Part shown: piece after piece, positions 34,741-43,104 of the stretch | How the letters are laid out: each line of letters opens with the position of its first letter | How positions within the stretch are numbered: position 1 is the first letter of the stretch | From: Amycolatopsis palatopharyngis | GTDB lineage: Bacteria; Actinomycetota; Actinomycetes; Mycobacteriales; Pseudonocardiaceae | Assembly (NCBI RefSeq): GCF_003385185.1 | Contig: NZ_PQHZ01000033.1 | Span: 1-64,000, forward strand | Length of the DNA stretch: 64,000 nt | Reading direction: 5' to 3' | Made by a program: the position numbers and the translations under genes | Notes under the pieces: model-generated | Told to the model about the DNA's origin: nothing | What the model saw: the letters and a program-made list of their open reading frames with translations, nothing else | Databases searched by the model: none

Positions 34741-35904
34741 TCAGGGAGACCAACCCCAGACCAAGAGCAGGTAACCGCCGAAGTAGGCGGAGATCAGAGT
34801 CAGCGTGCTCATGGTGACGATCGCTCCGGCGGTCCGGGTTCTGGCCAACGCGGTCGCAACGGGCAGCAGCAGCGGGACGGCGACGAGGAGAAACCGGGCC
34901 TTGGCGTTGTACATCTCGTATCCGCCGATTGTCGTCACCAGGAGCACGGCAGAGTAGAGCAGCAACGGCCACGGCTGGCGCTGGATGACGCTGTGTGCGA
35001 ACAACGCCAACGCCAACAGCATGATGAGAGTGACGACGTAGAAGTCCAGGGGCGACTCCTCGGTGAGGACCTTTGTGGCGAAGTTCAGCGTGTATCCGCC
35101 ACCGTCCCAACCCGTGTTCCAGCCTTCGTCTTCGATGTAGAACCAACCATCGAAGCGGCCCATACGGTAGCCGACCCAGGCCAGATATCCGACCCAGCCG
35201 ACTGGCGCGACAACAAGGGCGACCCATGGGCGCCAGTCGGACGGCTTACGAAAGATGGCGACAAGCGCGGCGAGACCGACGACGGCAATCAGCGCTGTCG
35301 CGGTCGGGCGGCTCAAACCGGCGACCAGGCAGAGGAGGCCCGCCATCAGCCAACGCTTGGCAAGTACTGCGTACAGCGCCCAGACCGCTAGCGCGGTGAA
35401 AAGAGTCTCGGTGTAAGCCATCGACTCGACGACCGCGTGCGGGACGGCACCCCATAGGACGGCCAGAAAGATCCCGGTGCGCCGGTCATGCAGATGCTTG
35501 CCGAGGACGTACAAGCCCCATGCGGCCGCGAGACCGGCGGCCCAGGAGAGCACGAGTGCAGCACCCATCGAGCCGAGCGGAGTGATCGCGGCCAGCACGC
35601 GAGCGAGCATCGGGTAGAGCGGGAAGAAGGCCATGTTGCTGTGCGCCGACTCGCCGTCGTCGTACCCATCGTTAATGATCTGCAGGTACCAGACCGAGTC
35701 ATACTTGTTGCCAAGTAGCCCGAGCAGACTCTGGTTCTCGGCACTCGCCCAGATCCAGAGGATGCCTACACCGATCAACCGGACCACGAGATATCCCGCT
35801 AACGCGGGGGCGGCAGATCGCTTGACCTGTTCCCAGAAGGGCAAACCGCTGAAGGAACGATCCGAGTTACGGAGCCGCCGAGTCAAGCTCTCGACGATCG
35901 CCAC
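34741..35904 (-). CDS. PIG-V-like GT-C mannosyltransferase
   Basis: A 387-aa membrane protein with about nine helices. The first external loop carries NKYDSVWYLQIINDGYDDG (~66-84) and FFPLYPML (~93-100), the acidic and FPLYP motifs of the PIG-V/dolichol-phosphate-mannose transferase family. It should use polyprenyl-phosphate mannose outside the membrane to extend a lipid- or polymer-linked glycan. Start GTG 35904. It sits among genes for a lipid-linked oligosaccharide, so addition of mannose after flipping is a fair guess. The family is clear; acceptor and biological role are inferred. Confidence 0.82.
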   Translation of the reverse strand: MAIVESLTRRLRNSDRSFSGLPFWEQVKRSAAPALAGYLVVRLIGVGILWIWASAENQSLLGLLGNKYDSVWYLQIINDGYDDGESAHSNMAFFPLYPMLARVLAAITPLGSMGAALVLSWAAGLAAAWGLYVLGKHLHDRRTGIFLAVLWGAVPHAVVESMAYTETLFTALAVWALYAVLAKRWLMAGLLCLVAGLSRPTATALIAVVGLAALVAIFRKPSDWRPWVALVVAPVGWVGYLAWVGYRMGRFDGWFYIEDEGWNTGWDGGGYTLNFATKVLTEESPLDFYVVTLIMLLALALFAHSVIQRQPWPLLLYSAVLLVTTIGGYEMYNAKARFLLVAVPLLLPVATALARTRTAGAIVTMSTLTLISAYFGGYLLLVWGWSP

Positions 35905-36012
35905 AGATTGCGCTCCTTCTCATATCGAGAATCCAAGCCGATACCGGCGAAGTTCTCATCAGGGATAAAAAGGAAGTCTGAGCTGTATCCGGCGTTGCCG
36001 TCACTGCCCGTC

Positions 36013-36609
36013 CTACGCGGACTCGGTGAGAGTCCCGTCTGCTTCGACGTAGGTCGCGCCGGACAATGGACAAACCCAGTACTCACCCTCCTGCCGCAGC
36101 GGGGCCCCGGCCTTGCCGACCCAACCCACCCTGCGTGCGGGGACGCCGACCACCAGGCCGAAGTCGGGAACGTCCTTGGTCACCACCGCTCCTGCGGCGA
36201 CCGTTGCCCACGCCCCGATCCGGACCGGGGCCACGCATACCGCCCTTGCGCCGATGGAGGCCCCCTCCGCGATGGTCACACCGACCGCGTCCCAATCCGA
36301 GGCGCTCTTCAGGCTGCCGTCCGGGTTGACCGCGCGGGGATAAGTGTCGTTCGTCAGCACGACCGCGGGACCGATGAAAACTCCGGCCGCGAGCTCGGCC
36401 GGCTCATACACCAGCGCATGGTTTTGGATCTTGCAGTTGTCGCCGACCCGGACGCCGGTTCCAATGTAGGCACCGCGCCCGACGATGCAGTTCTCGCCCA
36501 GCTCAGCGTCCTCACGCACCTGCGCGAGATCCCAGATCTTCGTGTTTTCGCCGAGCTTCGCGGTCTGCGCCACGTTTGCTCCGTCAGCAACGAACGACAT
36601 GCTCATCAT
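36013..36609 (-). CDS. Left-handed beta-helix N-acetyltransferase, WbpD-like
   Basis: A 198-aa hexapeptide-repeat acetyltransferase. Repeats run from ~14 to ~160, with KIQNHALVYEPA (~59-70), in which the catalytic-type Asn/His region of the WbpD/PglD-like group lies, a VLTNDTYPRA loop, and the terminal GAVVTKDVPDFGLVVGVPAR. WbpD acetylates the 3-amino group of UDP-2-acetamido-3-amino-glucuronic acid. With WbpA-, WbpB- and WbpE-like proteins in the same cluster, the same reaction is likely. The C terminus carries a short CPLSGATY extension typical of this group. Start ATG 36609 or 36606. Confidence 0.83.
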   Translation of the reverse strand: MMSMSFVADGANVAQTAKLGENTKIWDLAQVREDAELGENCIVGRGAYIGTGVRVGDNCKIQNHALVYEPAELAAGVFIGPAVVLTNDTYPRAVNPDGSLKSASDWDAVGVTIAEGASIGARAVCVAPVRIGAWATVAAGAVVTKDVPDFGLVVGVPARRVGWVGKAGAPLRQEGEYWVCPLSGATYVEADGTLTESA

Positions 36610-36754
36610 TTCATCAGGCGGCAGGAGAACTTGCCGAACAGGTCGGCACGGGGGTCTTGACGGGGCCGGGAACCGTCACTTCGCACGCTACCGCGACCCT
36701 ACCCGGATTCACCACAACGTGACTGCACGTGTGACGCCGTGCAGGATGCGCATC

Positions 36755-38044
36755 TCAGGCCTTGCCGATGACCCGGTAGCTGATGTCCGGCCAGCGGTCC
36801 GCGGAACTCACCCTGCGACCGTCCACGAAGGTACGAACCCCGGGCAGATCGTCCGGGCCGAGGCCGGCGTACTCACGGTGATCGGCCTGCACCACAGCGG
36901 CGTCCACCTTCTCGCCGAGGTGGTAGGGCTCGAAGCCGAGCGCGCGCAGCTCGTCGTCCGTGTACAGCGGGTCGTGCACCAGCGGCGTCGCGCCACGGGA
37001 GCGCAGTGCGTCCACCGCGGCGAACACCCCGGAGAACGCGGTCTCCTTCACCCCGCCGCGGTAGGCCGCGCCGAGCACGACCACCCGGGCACCGGTCAGG
37101 TCGCCGTGTGCGCCTTCCAGCAGGCCCATCGTGTAGTCGGGCATACCCGCGTTGGCTTCCCGCGCGGCGCGCACGACCGTCGCGTCCGGGTCGTTCCACA
37201 GGTACAGCCGCGGGTACACCGGGATGCAGTGGCCGCCGACGGCGATCCCCGGCTGGTGAATGTGGCTGTAGGGCTGGGAGTTCGACGCCTCGATCACCTG
37301 GTAGACGTCGATCCCCGCCGTACTGGCGAACCGGGCGAACTGGTTCGCCAGTCCGATGTTGACATCCCGGTAGGTCGTCTCGGCGAGCTTGGCCAGCTCG
37401 CTGGCCTCGGCCGAGCCGAGATCCCAGACGCCGTTCGGCCGCTTCAGGTCCGGCCGCTCGTCGAAGTCCAGCACCGCGTCGTAGAACTCGATCGCTCGTT
37501 CCGCGCCTGCCTCGGAGAGCCCGCCGATGAGCTTGGGGTACTTGCGCAGGTCCTCGAACACCCGTCCGGTCAGCACCCGCTCCGGGGAGAACACCAGGTG
37601 GAAGTCGCTGCCCTCGACCAGCCCGGACTCCTTCTCCAGCATGGGCTTCCACCGGTTGCGCGTGGTGCCCACCGGCAATGTGGTCTCGTAGGACACCAGC
37701 GTGCCCGCCGTGAGGTGTTTGCCCAGTTCCTCCGTCGCGGCGTCCATCCAGCCGAAGTCCGGCCGCGCCTCGTCGTCCACGAACAGCGGCACCACCAGTA
37801 CCACGGCGTCGGCGCCGGGAACGGCCTCCGCGTACTTGGTCGTGGCGCGCAGGGTCCCGGCGGGAACCAGCTCGCTGAGCTTCTCCTGCAGCTGCGCCTC
37901 ACCGGGGAACGGCTCGACCGCACGATTGATCTGGTCGACGACCTCGGCGTTCACGTCGACGCCGACGACCTCGTGGCCCTTCGACGCGAACTGCACGGCA
38001 AGGGGGAGCCCGATCTTCCCGAGGGCAATGACAGCGATCTTCAC
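36755..38044 (-). CDS. Nucleotide-sugar dehydrogenase, WbpA-like (UDP-HexNAc 6-dehydrogenase)
   Basis: A 429-aa UDP-sugar dehydrogenase with three domains: an NAD-binding Rossmann domain (MKIAVIALGKIGLPLAVQFA), a central helical domain containing LAETTYRDVNIGLANQFA, and a C-terminal UDP-binding domain. The catalytic Cys lies in GGHCIPVYPRLYLW (~273). Subfamily features (VYPRLY, KETAFSG) are those of UDP-GlcNAc/UDP-ManNAc dehydrogenases such as WbpA and WecC rather than UDP-glucose dehydrogenase. It would make the uronic acid used by the WbpB/E/D-like enzymes. Start ATG 38044; divergent from the epimerase gene with ~235 bp between. Confidence 0.88.
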   Translation of the reverse strand: MKIAVIALGKIGLPLAVQFASKGHEVVGVDVNAEVVDQINRAVEPFPGEAQLQEKLSELVPAGTLRATTKYAEAVPGADAVVLVVPLFVDDEARPDFGWMDAATEELGKHLTAGTLVSYETTLPVGTTRNRWKPMLEKESGLVEGSDFHLVFSPERVLTGRVFEDLRKYPKLIGGLSEAGAERAIEFYDAVLDFDERPDLKRPNGVWDLGSAEASELAKLAETTYRDVNIGLANQFARFASTAGIDVYQVIEASNSQPYSHIHQPGIAVGGHCIPVYPRLYLWNDPDATVVRAAREANAGMPDYTMGLLEGAHGDLTGARVVVLGAAYRGGVKETAFSGVFAAVDALRSRGATPLVHDPLYTDDELRALGFEPYHLGEKVDAAVVQADHREYAGLGPDDLPGVRTFVDGRRVSSADRWPDISYRVIGKA

Positions 38045-38279
38045 CGAGGCAGTCCTCTTCCGATACAGGAGTGGCGCGAGATTTCGGGGGCCAGCCTAAC
38101 TCGACCGGCGGCGAACGGACATCGCCACCCACGGGAGGTAACCGCCGTCGGCGTCGACGACAGCGCACCGCCGGTATGAATGGGCTAGTACGATTCGAAC
38201 GGAATTCTCCTCCGTTGGGCGATACTCCTGTCGGATGCGCGCGGGGAAGAACAGCGTGAGCCTTATCGAGGGGAACAAC

Positions 38280-39218
38280 GTGCGGGCACTTGTCACCGGT
38301 GGCGCCGGTTTCATCGGATCGACACTGGTCGATCGACTACTGGCCGACGGGCACGACGTGCACGTCGTCGACGACCTCCGGCGCGGAGGCAACGACAACC
38401 TCACCGCAGCCGAGCCCACCGGCAGGATGACCCTGCACAAGGTCGACATCGCCGCTGCGGACCTGCCCGCCCTGTTCGCCGAGGCGGCTCCCGAAGTCGT
38501 CTTCCACCTCGCCGCACAGATCGACGTGCGGGCCAGCGTCGCCGATCCGCTCGACGACGCAAGGCAGAACGTGCTTGGCACCATCAACGTCGCCGAGGCC
38601 GCGCGCGCCGCCGGCGTTCGCAAAATCGTCTTCTCCTCCTCCGGCGGCTCGATCTACGGCGCGCCCGAGGACCTGCCCGCATCGGAGCTGACCCCGCTCG
38701 ACCCGAAGTCGCCCTATGCGGCGAGCAAGGTTTCCGGCGAGGTCTATCTGAACACCTATCGAAATCTGTTCGAACTGGACTGCACGACGCTGGCGCTGGC
38801 GAACGTCTACGGACCACGACAGGACCCGCACGGCGAGGCCGGGGTCATCGCCATCTTCGCCTCCGCGCTGCTGACCGACCGTCCCACGACGGTGTTCGGC
38901 GACGGCGGCAACACCCGTGACTACGTCTACGTCGACGACGTCGTGTCCGCCTTCATCGCGGCGGCGGGCGAACACGGCAACGGTCAGCGGTTCAACATCG
39001 GCACGGGCGTACAGACCTCGGACCGCGAGCTGCACCGCCTGGTCGCCAAGGCCGCTGGCGCGAAGGACTCCCCCGAGTTCGCCCCCGCCCGGCTCGGCGA
39101 CCTGCGGGCTTCGGCCCTGGACGCGGCAGCGGCGACGCGAGAACTTGGCTGGCGCCAGGAGGTCGACCTCGCCGAGGGCGTCCGGCGCACGGTGGAGTAC
39201 TTTCGCGCCCGGCTCTGA
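38280..39218 (+). CDS. NAD-dependent epimerase (GalE-like UDP-sugar 4-epimerase)
   Basis: A 312-aa extended short-chain dehydrogenase. TGGAGFIGS (~6-14) binds NAD, the catalytic Ser is in FSSSGGSIYG (~118-127) and the Tyr/Lys pair in YAASK (~148-152). ANVYGPRQDPHGEAGV and the FGDGGNTRDYVYVDD segment are typical of UDP-glucose/UDP-GlcNAc 4-epimerases of the GalE1 type in actinobacteria. It would supply UDP-Gal for Glf or UDP-GalNAc for the neighbouring PpgS-like enzyme. GTG 38280 was preferred over upstream starts because GAGGGGA lies a few bases before it and it matches the family N terminus. Confidence 0.88.
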   Translation: MRALVTGGAGFIGSTLVDRLLADGHDVHVVDDLRRGGNDNLTAAEPTGRMTLHKVDIAAADLPALFAEAAPEVVFHLAAQIDVRASVADPLDDARQNVLGTINVAEAARAAGVRKIVFSSSGGSIYGAPEDLPASELTPLDPKSPYAASKVSGEVYLNTYRNLFELDCTTLALANVYGPRQDPHGEAGVIAIFASALLTDRPTTVFGDGGNTRDYVYVDDVVSAFIAAAGEHGNGQRFNIGTGVQTSDRELHRLVAKAAGAKDSPEFAPARLGDLRASALDAAAATRELGWRQEVDLAEGVRRTVEYFRARL

Positions 39219-39330
39219 TGACGCCGCAGGGGCCGTCATCGCGGCTACCTCCCCCCATACCCAGGAATGATGCCGCTGTGCACCCAGTTACCATCGGACG
39301 CTGCGTACTACCGCGATCGGGGAGAGTCAG

Positions 39331-40011
39331 GTGACCAACGAAGACGTCTGGGTGGTGATTCCGGTCTTCAACGAGGCCCAGGTCATCGCCGATGTCGTGG
39401 AACGGGTGCGCCCGACGTTCCCCAATGTGGTGTGTGTGGACGACGGCTCCGCCGACGACTCCGCCACCCGGATCGCAGGTACCCACGCCCACCTGGTGCG
39501 GCATTCGCTCAACCTGGGCCAGGGCGCTGCCCTGCAGACCGGGCTCTCCTACGCGCTCGCTCGACCCGGCGCCAAGTACTTCGTCACCTTCGATGCCGAC
39601 GGGCAGCACCAGGTCAGCGATGCCGAGCGAATGGTCGAGGTGGCCAGGAACGACGAGACCGACGTGGTGCTCGGTTCCCGGTTCCTCGAACAGGCCCAGC
39701 ACGTGCCGTGGCTCAAGCGTGCTGTGCTGCGCACGGCAGTGGCACTCAGCCCCACAGCCCGCAAGCTGCGGCTGACCGACGCGCACAACGGCCTGCGCGT
39801 GTTCTCCCGCTCGGTCGTCGAGCGGCTGCACATCACGATGAACGGAATGGCCCACGCCTCGGAGATCGTCGCGTTCCTCGCGAACAACGACGTCCGGGTC
39901 CGTGAGGTCCCGGTGACAATCCTGTACACCGACTACTCGAAGAGTAAGGGCCAGTCGCTGGTCAACGGGGTGAACATCCTGTTCGACCTGTCGCTGCGCG
40001 ACCGGGGGTGA
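39331..40011 (+). CDS. ppgS: Polyprenyl-phosphate glycosyltransferase (GT2, PpgS/DPM1-like)
   Basis: A 226-aa GT-A transferase: VVIPVFNEAQVI (~8-19), VDDGSADDS (~36-44) and the metal site FDADGQHQ (~86-93). These, and the absence of membrane helices, match PpgS (Rv3631), which makes polyprenyl-phospho-N-acetylgalactosamine used to decorate arabinogalactan with galactosamine. The DUF2304 membrane partner follows after 7 bp and a GalE-like gene precedes it, the arrangement around Rv3631-Rv3632-Rv3634c in mycobacteria. The GTG start has GGGGAGAG upstream. The exact sugar is inferred from neighbours; a polyprenyl-phosphate mannose or glucose synthase is the alternative. Confidence 0.82.
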   Translation: MTNEDVWVVIPVFNEAQVIADVVERVRPTFPNVVCVDDGSADDSATRIAGTHAHLVRHSLNLGQGAALQTGLSYALARPGAKYFVTFDADGQHQVSDAERMVEVARNDETDVVLGSRFLEQAQHVPWLKRAVLRTAVALSPTARKLRLTDAHNGLRVFSRSVVERLHITMNGMAHASEIVAFLANNDVRVREVPVTILYTDYSKSKGQSLVNGVNILFDLSLRDRG

Positions 40012-40018
40012 CTCGTCC

Positions 40019-40450
40019 ATGTTGGCGCAGCTCGTACTGCTGATCGCGGTAGCAGGAATTCTGCTCTACTTCGCCAGCCGCAGACACAACGTCCGCATGC
40101 AGGCCGGCAAGCGCATCGCTTTCTTCCTGTTCATCGCGCTGAACATCGATGCGGTGCTGTTTCCGCAGCACCTGACCTGGATCGCCCACAGCCTTGGCAT
40201 CGGCCGCGGCGCCGACCTGGTGCTGTACCTGCTGGTGGTGGCGTTCATCTTCGGCATGCTGAACACCTACCTCCGGTTCCGGGGCACCAACCAGCAGGTC
40301 ACCGAGCTGACGCGGACGTTGGCGATCCGCGAGGCCGAACTGGTCAACCACCAGCGTGGGCTGATGAAGGACGAGCAGGTACACAGCGCCGTGACCGCGA
40401 CGGCCGCACCCGACCAGGAGGGCGCACCGCCGTCGGTCGGCCGCCCCTGA
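40019..40450 (+). CDS. DUF2304 membrane protein, probable PpgS anchor
   Basis: A 143-aa protein with three membrane helices in the first ~80 residues (AQLVLLIAVAGILLYFAS, FFLFIALNIDAVLF, LVLYLLVVAFIFGML), followed by a coiled-coil-like region (TNQQVTELTRTLAIREAELVN) and a flexible tail. This is the DUF2304 plan. Its mycobacterial counterpart Rv3632 binds the soluble synthase PpgS at the membrane and raises its activity. The 7-bp spacing behind the ppgS-like gene supports the same partnership. Confidence 0.85.
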   Translation: MLAQLVLLIAVAGILLYFASRRHNVRMQAGKRIAFFLFIALNIDAVLFPQHLTWIAHSLGIGRGADLVLYLLVVAFIFGMLNTYLRFRGTNQQVTELTRTLAIREAELVNHQRGLMKDEQVHSAVTATAAPDQEGAPPSVGRP

Positions 40451-40479
40451 CCACTCAGGCCGCATGCGGCCGTGGGCGG

Positions 40480-40745
40480 TCACGGCTCCTCGACGGAGCC
40501 ATCCAGTTGTTCCCGGAGGATGTCCGCGTGGCCCACGTGCCGCGCCGTCTCCTCGATCATGTGCAGGTAGATCCAGCGCAGCGAGACCTCTCCGATCCTG
40601 GAGTGGGTGCTGATGGCGGAAAGCTCGTACCTACCGGCTCTACGGTCTCGCCCGCGTCCAGCCGGAAGTCGGCGTCCGGGTCGTCCAGGAACGCCGCCAG
40701 CATCTCCCGGTCATCGGCCGTGCCCACCCGCTTTATCGGGCTCAT
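40480..40745 (-). pseudogene. Remnant of a DUF664/DinB-like mycothiol-dependent enzyme gene
   Basis: Two pieces of one protein are visible in different frames. From ATG 40745 the sequence reads MSPIKRVGTADDREMLAAFLD and then jumps to DPDADFRLDAGETVEPV. From about 40640 another frame reads RYELSAISTHSRIGE and LRWIYLHMIEETARHVGHAD up to TGA at 40480. The second part is the conserved DUF664 C terminus with its HMIEETARHVGHAD helix. The middle of the protein is missing in at least two places and the frames do not join, so this is a decayed gene. It lies between DUF2304 and the LPG-synthase-like gene. Confidence 0.75.
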
Positions 40746-40799
40746 CGTGTCGCTTATACCGGCAAGCTAGCGATCCGGTCGATCGAATTCCGTGACCGC

Positions 40800-41795
40800 T
40801 CAGGCTGGCTGGTGCTGCGGGATGTGCGGGCCGCGCAGGCGGGCGACGAAGGCCGCGCTGCCCGCGGTGAGCAGGTCGGCCACGGTGAACATCACCCGCG
40901 AGACGACCGCGAAGGCGAGTGCCTGACCTGCCGAGATGCCGCTCGCGGTGAGCACGCCGACCATGACCAGCTCCCGCACGCCCGCCCCGCTCGGCAGCAC
41001 GAACGCGAAGGTCCCCGCCGTCATCGCGATGGCCATCGCGCCGATGCACACGATCAGGCCGCCGAAGCCCGGCGCGCCGACCGAGTTGGCCAGCAGCCAC
41101 AGGTGCAGGCCCTGCAGTACCCAGGCGCCCGCTGACGCGCCGAACACCTTGCCGACGGTCCGCCAGCCCAGCGGACGGTCCAGGGGGTTACGCCGCAGCA
41201 CCTTGAGCACCAACGAGGTGCCCCAGGTCAGGATCGAGGGGTACAGCGCGACGAGCCCGAGCGGGATCAGCACGATCAGCCAGGTCGCGTACGCACTGTC
41301 GACGAACACCTCGCGCACGGCCAGCAGGGAGAGGGCCAGCGCGGCGACGATGCCGATGCCGAGCTGCACCAGCGAAGCGGTGAAGATGCGCGCCCTGGCC
41401 AGGCCCGCCTTGCGGCCCAGTTCCATCTGCAGCAGGTAGGCCCACACCGAGCCGGGCACGTACTTGCCGAGCTGTCCGACCAGGCAGATCTGCGCGCCAC
41501 GGGCGTAACCGATGGGCGCGCCGAGGTGGTCGACAAGGACCTGCCAGCCATAGGTGACGACCGTGATGCTCGCAACCAGCGCGAGCAGGCTGAGCACGGA
41601 GGACTGCCAGGCGATGTTGTCCAGCGTCGCCCAGAACTCGCCCCAGTGGCGGTACAGCTGCCAGCCTGCCAGCGCCACGACGACGACGATCGCCGTGCTC
41701 CTGGCGACATCGATCAGCTTCGCCCTGACCGACTTCGCCTGGCGGTCGGCGGACGCAGGCGCGTCCTCGGCCAGTGCGGGCTCGACAGCGGTCAT
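40800..41795 (-). CDS. Lysylphosphatidylglycerol synthase TM-region family membrane protein
   Basis: A 331-aa protein with eight or so membrane helices and the UPF0104/LPG_synthase_TM hallmarks VGQLGKYVPGSVWAYLLQME (~100-119) and FVLPSGAGVRELVM (~265-278). It lacks the soluble transferase domain of true MprF, so it is unlikely to aminoacylate lipids. Such stand-alone proteins are common in glycan clusters and are suspected lipid or lipid-linked sugar transporters. Start ATG 41795 has GGAGGT ~10 bp upstream; the ORF is open farther up but unconserved. It closes the LpxA-like/ACP/LuxE/LuxC run, 49 bp after LuxC. Confidence 0.8.
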   Translation of the reverse strand: MTAVEPALAEDAPASADRQAKSVRAKLIDVARSTAIVVVVALAGWQLYRHWGEFWATLDNIAWQSSVLSLLALVASITVVTYGWQVLVDHLGAPIGYARGAQICLVGQLGKYVPGSVWAYLLQMELGRKAGLARARIFTASLVQLGIGIVAALALSLLAVREVFVDSAYATWLIVLIPLGLVALYPSILTWGTSLVLKVLRRNPLDRPLGWRTVGKVFGASAGAWVLQGLHLWLLANSVGAPGFGGLIVCIGAMAIAMTAGTFAFVLPSGAGVRELVMVGVLTASGISAGQALAFAVVSRVMFTVADLLTAGSAAFVARLRGPHIPQHQPA

Positions 41796-41844
41796 CTGAT
41801 GAGTACCTCCACTTGCAACTCCCCCCGGGCACAATAGGCGGTGC

Positions 41845-43104
41845 TCAGGGAGCCACAGTCACCAGGCGGCTGAACTCGGCCAGCAGGTCGTAGCCGTCCC
41901 AGATCGGCGAGAAGTTCAGCGCCGCACCAAACGGGACAATTCGGTCGACACCCCGGCCGGCCAGTTCCCGCGCGAACGCCGTCAACTCGACTGAGGTGAA
42001 CCCGAACTGGCTCACCGTCTGGTCCTTGCGCCGCACGATCGGCGCCAGGTCCGCCAGCGCCTCTACCGTGCCGTACCCGAAACTGCCCGCACCCAACCAC
42101 TCCCGTGGCAGGGCGGCCGGGCTGCTGAGCTGGAGCGTTGTGACGCCATTCACATCCAGGCCGGGCCCGGCGAAGCTGATCCGCTCGACGCTGCCGTCCA
42201 CCGCGGCGCCGTAGGCCGCGACCCGCTTCTGCACGGCCATCGCCGGCTCGGTGACGTGCTTCTTCTCCGTGAGCACGCCGGCGAGCAACTCCTGGAACTG
42301 CTCGGCGGCATCGGCGGCGGCATCCTTGTCGCCAACCCAGAACACCGCGCGCGGGGACGAGCAGGCGGCCTGGTCGAACCAGTACGAGTCGTTGTAGAAG
42401 CCCTCGGCCGCTCGCCCGCGCTCCTGTTCGGACGCCTGCTGCCAGCCCGGTACCGACACCACCGCGAACGAGGAACGGTCCGGAAAGGTCAGATCCCGCG
42501 CGTGCGGCGCGAGCGGGTACTGCCGCAGCGCACGCACCGAAGCGTCACCACCCCAGACCACCCGCAGGTCACACGCCGCCGACAGGGTCGCGCTGATCTC
42601 GTCGCTGCGGTCGTAGGTGACCATGCGCTGGGTCCCGCGAATCGCCTCGGCCGCGTCCTCGGACACCTCACCGAGCGCGGCGTTCAGCACCTCCAGCACG
42701 GCCTCGGCCGCACCTGCCGAGCGGGACGACACTCGCACGACGTTGCTGTTACCCGCCAGCGCCGACAACGCCCAGGAGTAGACGAAAATCGTGTCCACAT
42801 TGGCCGGTGGCACGTGGAAAACCAGCCCGCGCGGGAAGCGCAGCGCCGTGGCAGCCGCACCGTCTGATCGCGACAGCGCGCGGGCGATCTCGCCCTTGCG
42901 CAGGAAGAATCCCAGCGACGCCAGCTCGGGAAACCGGCGTGCGACCGCCGGGGCGAGTAGCCCGCGACCGAATCTGGTCAGGAATTCGACCACCCGCTCG
43001 TCGCCGAAGCGCAGCCGTGACCCGTCGGCACCGGTGTGCACCTGCTCAACCAGCTCGCCCGCCTCGACCGGCGCACCGAGGGGGAACCTCTGTGTGAGAC
43101 TCAC
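41845..43104 (-). CDS. LuxC-like acyl-CoA reductase
   Basis: A 419-aa aldehyde-dehydrogenase-fold reductase of the LuxC family, which reduces an activated acyl group to an aldehyde with NADPH. Visible landmarks are HVPPANVDTIFVYSWALSAL (~95-114), GNSNVVRVSSR, and the nucleophile in DQAACSSPRAVFWVG (~255), the counterpart of the acylated Cys of LuxC. I start at GTG 43104, which overlaps the luxE-like stop (GTGA) and has GGGAG upstream; the longer open frame runs antisense-free but unconserved into luxE. LuxE-LuxC coupling implies an acyl-to-aldehyde step serving the ACP/LpxA-like genes upstream. Confidence 0.85.
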   Translation of the reverse strand: MSLTQRFPLGAPVEAGELVEQVHTGADGSRLRFGDERVVEFLTRFGRGLLAPAVARRFPELASLGFFLRKGEIARALSRSDGAAATALRFPRGLVFHVPPANVDTIFVYSWALSALAGNSNVVRVSSRSAGAAEAVLEVLNAALGEVSEDAAEAIRGTQRMVTYDRSDEISATLSAACDLRVVWGGDASVRALRQYPLAPHARDLTFPDRSSFAVVSVPGWQQASEQERGRAAEGFYNDSYWFDQAACSSPRAVFWVGDKDAAADAAEQFQELLAGVLTEKKHVTEPAMAVQKRVAAYGAAVDGSVERISFAGPGLDVNGVTTLQLSSPAALPREWLGAGSFGYGTVEALADLAPIVRRKDQTVSQFGFTSVELTAFARELAGRGVDRIVPFGAALNFSPIWDGYDLLAEFSRLVTVAP

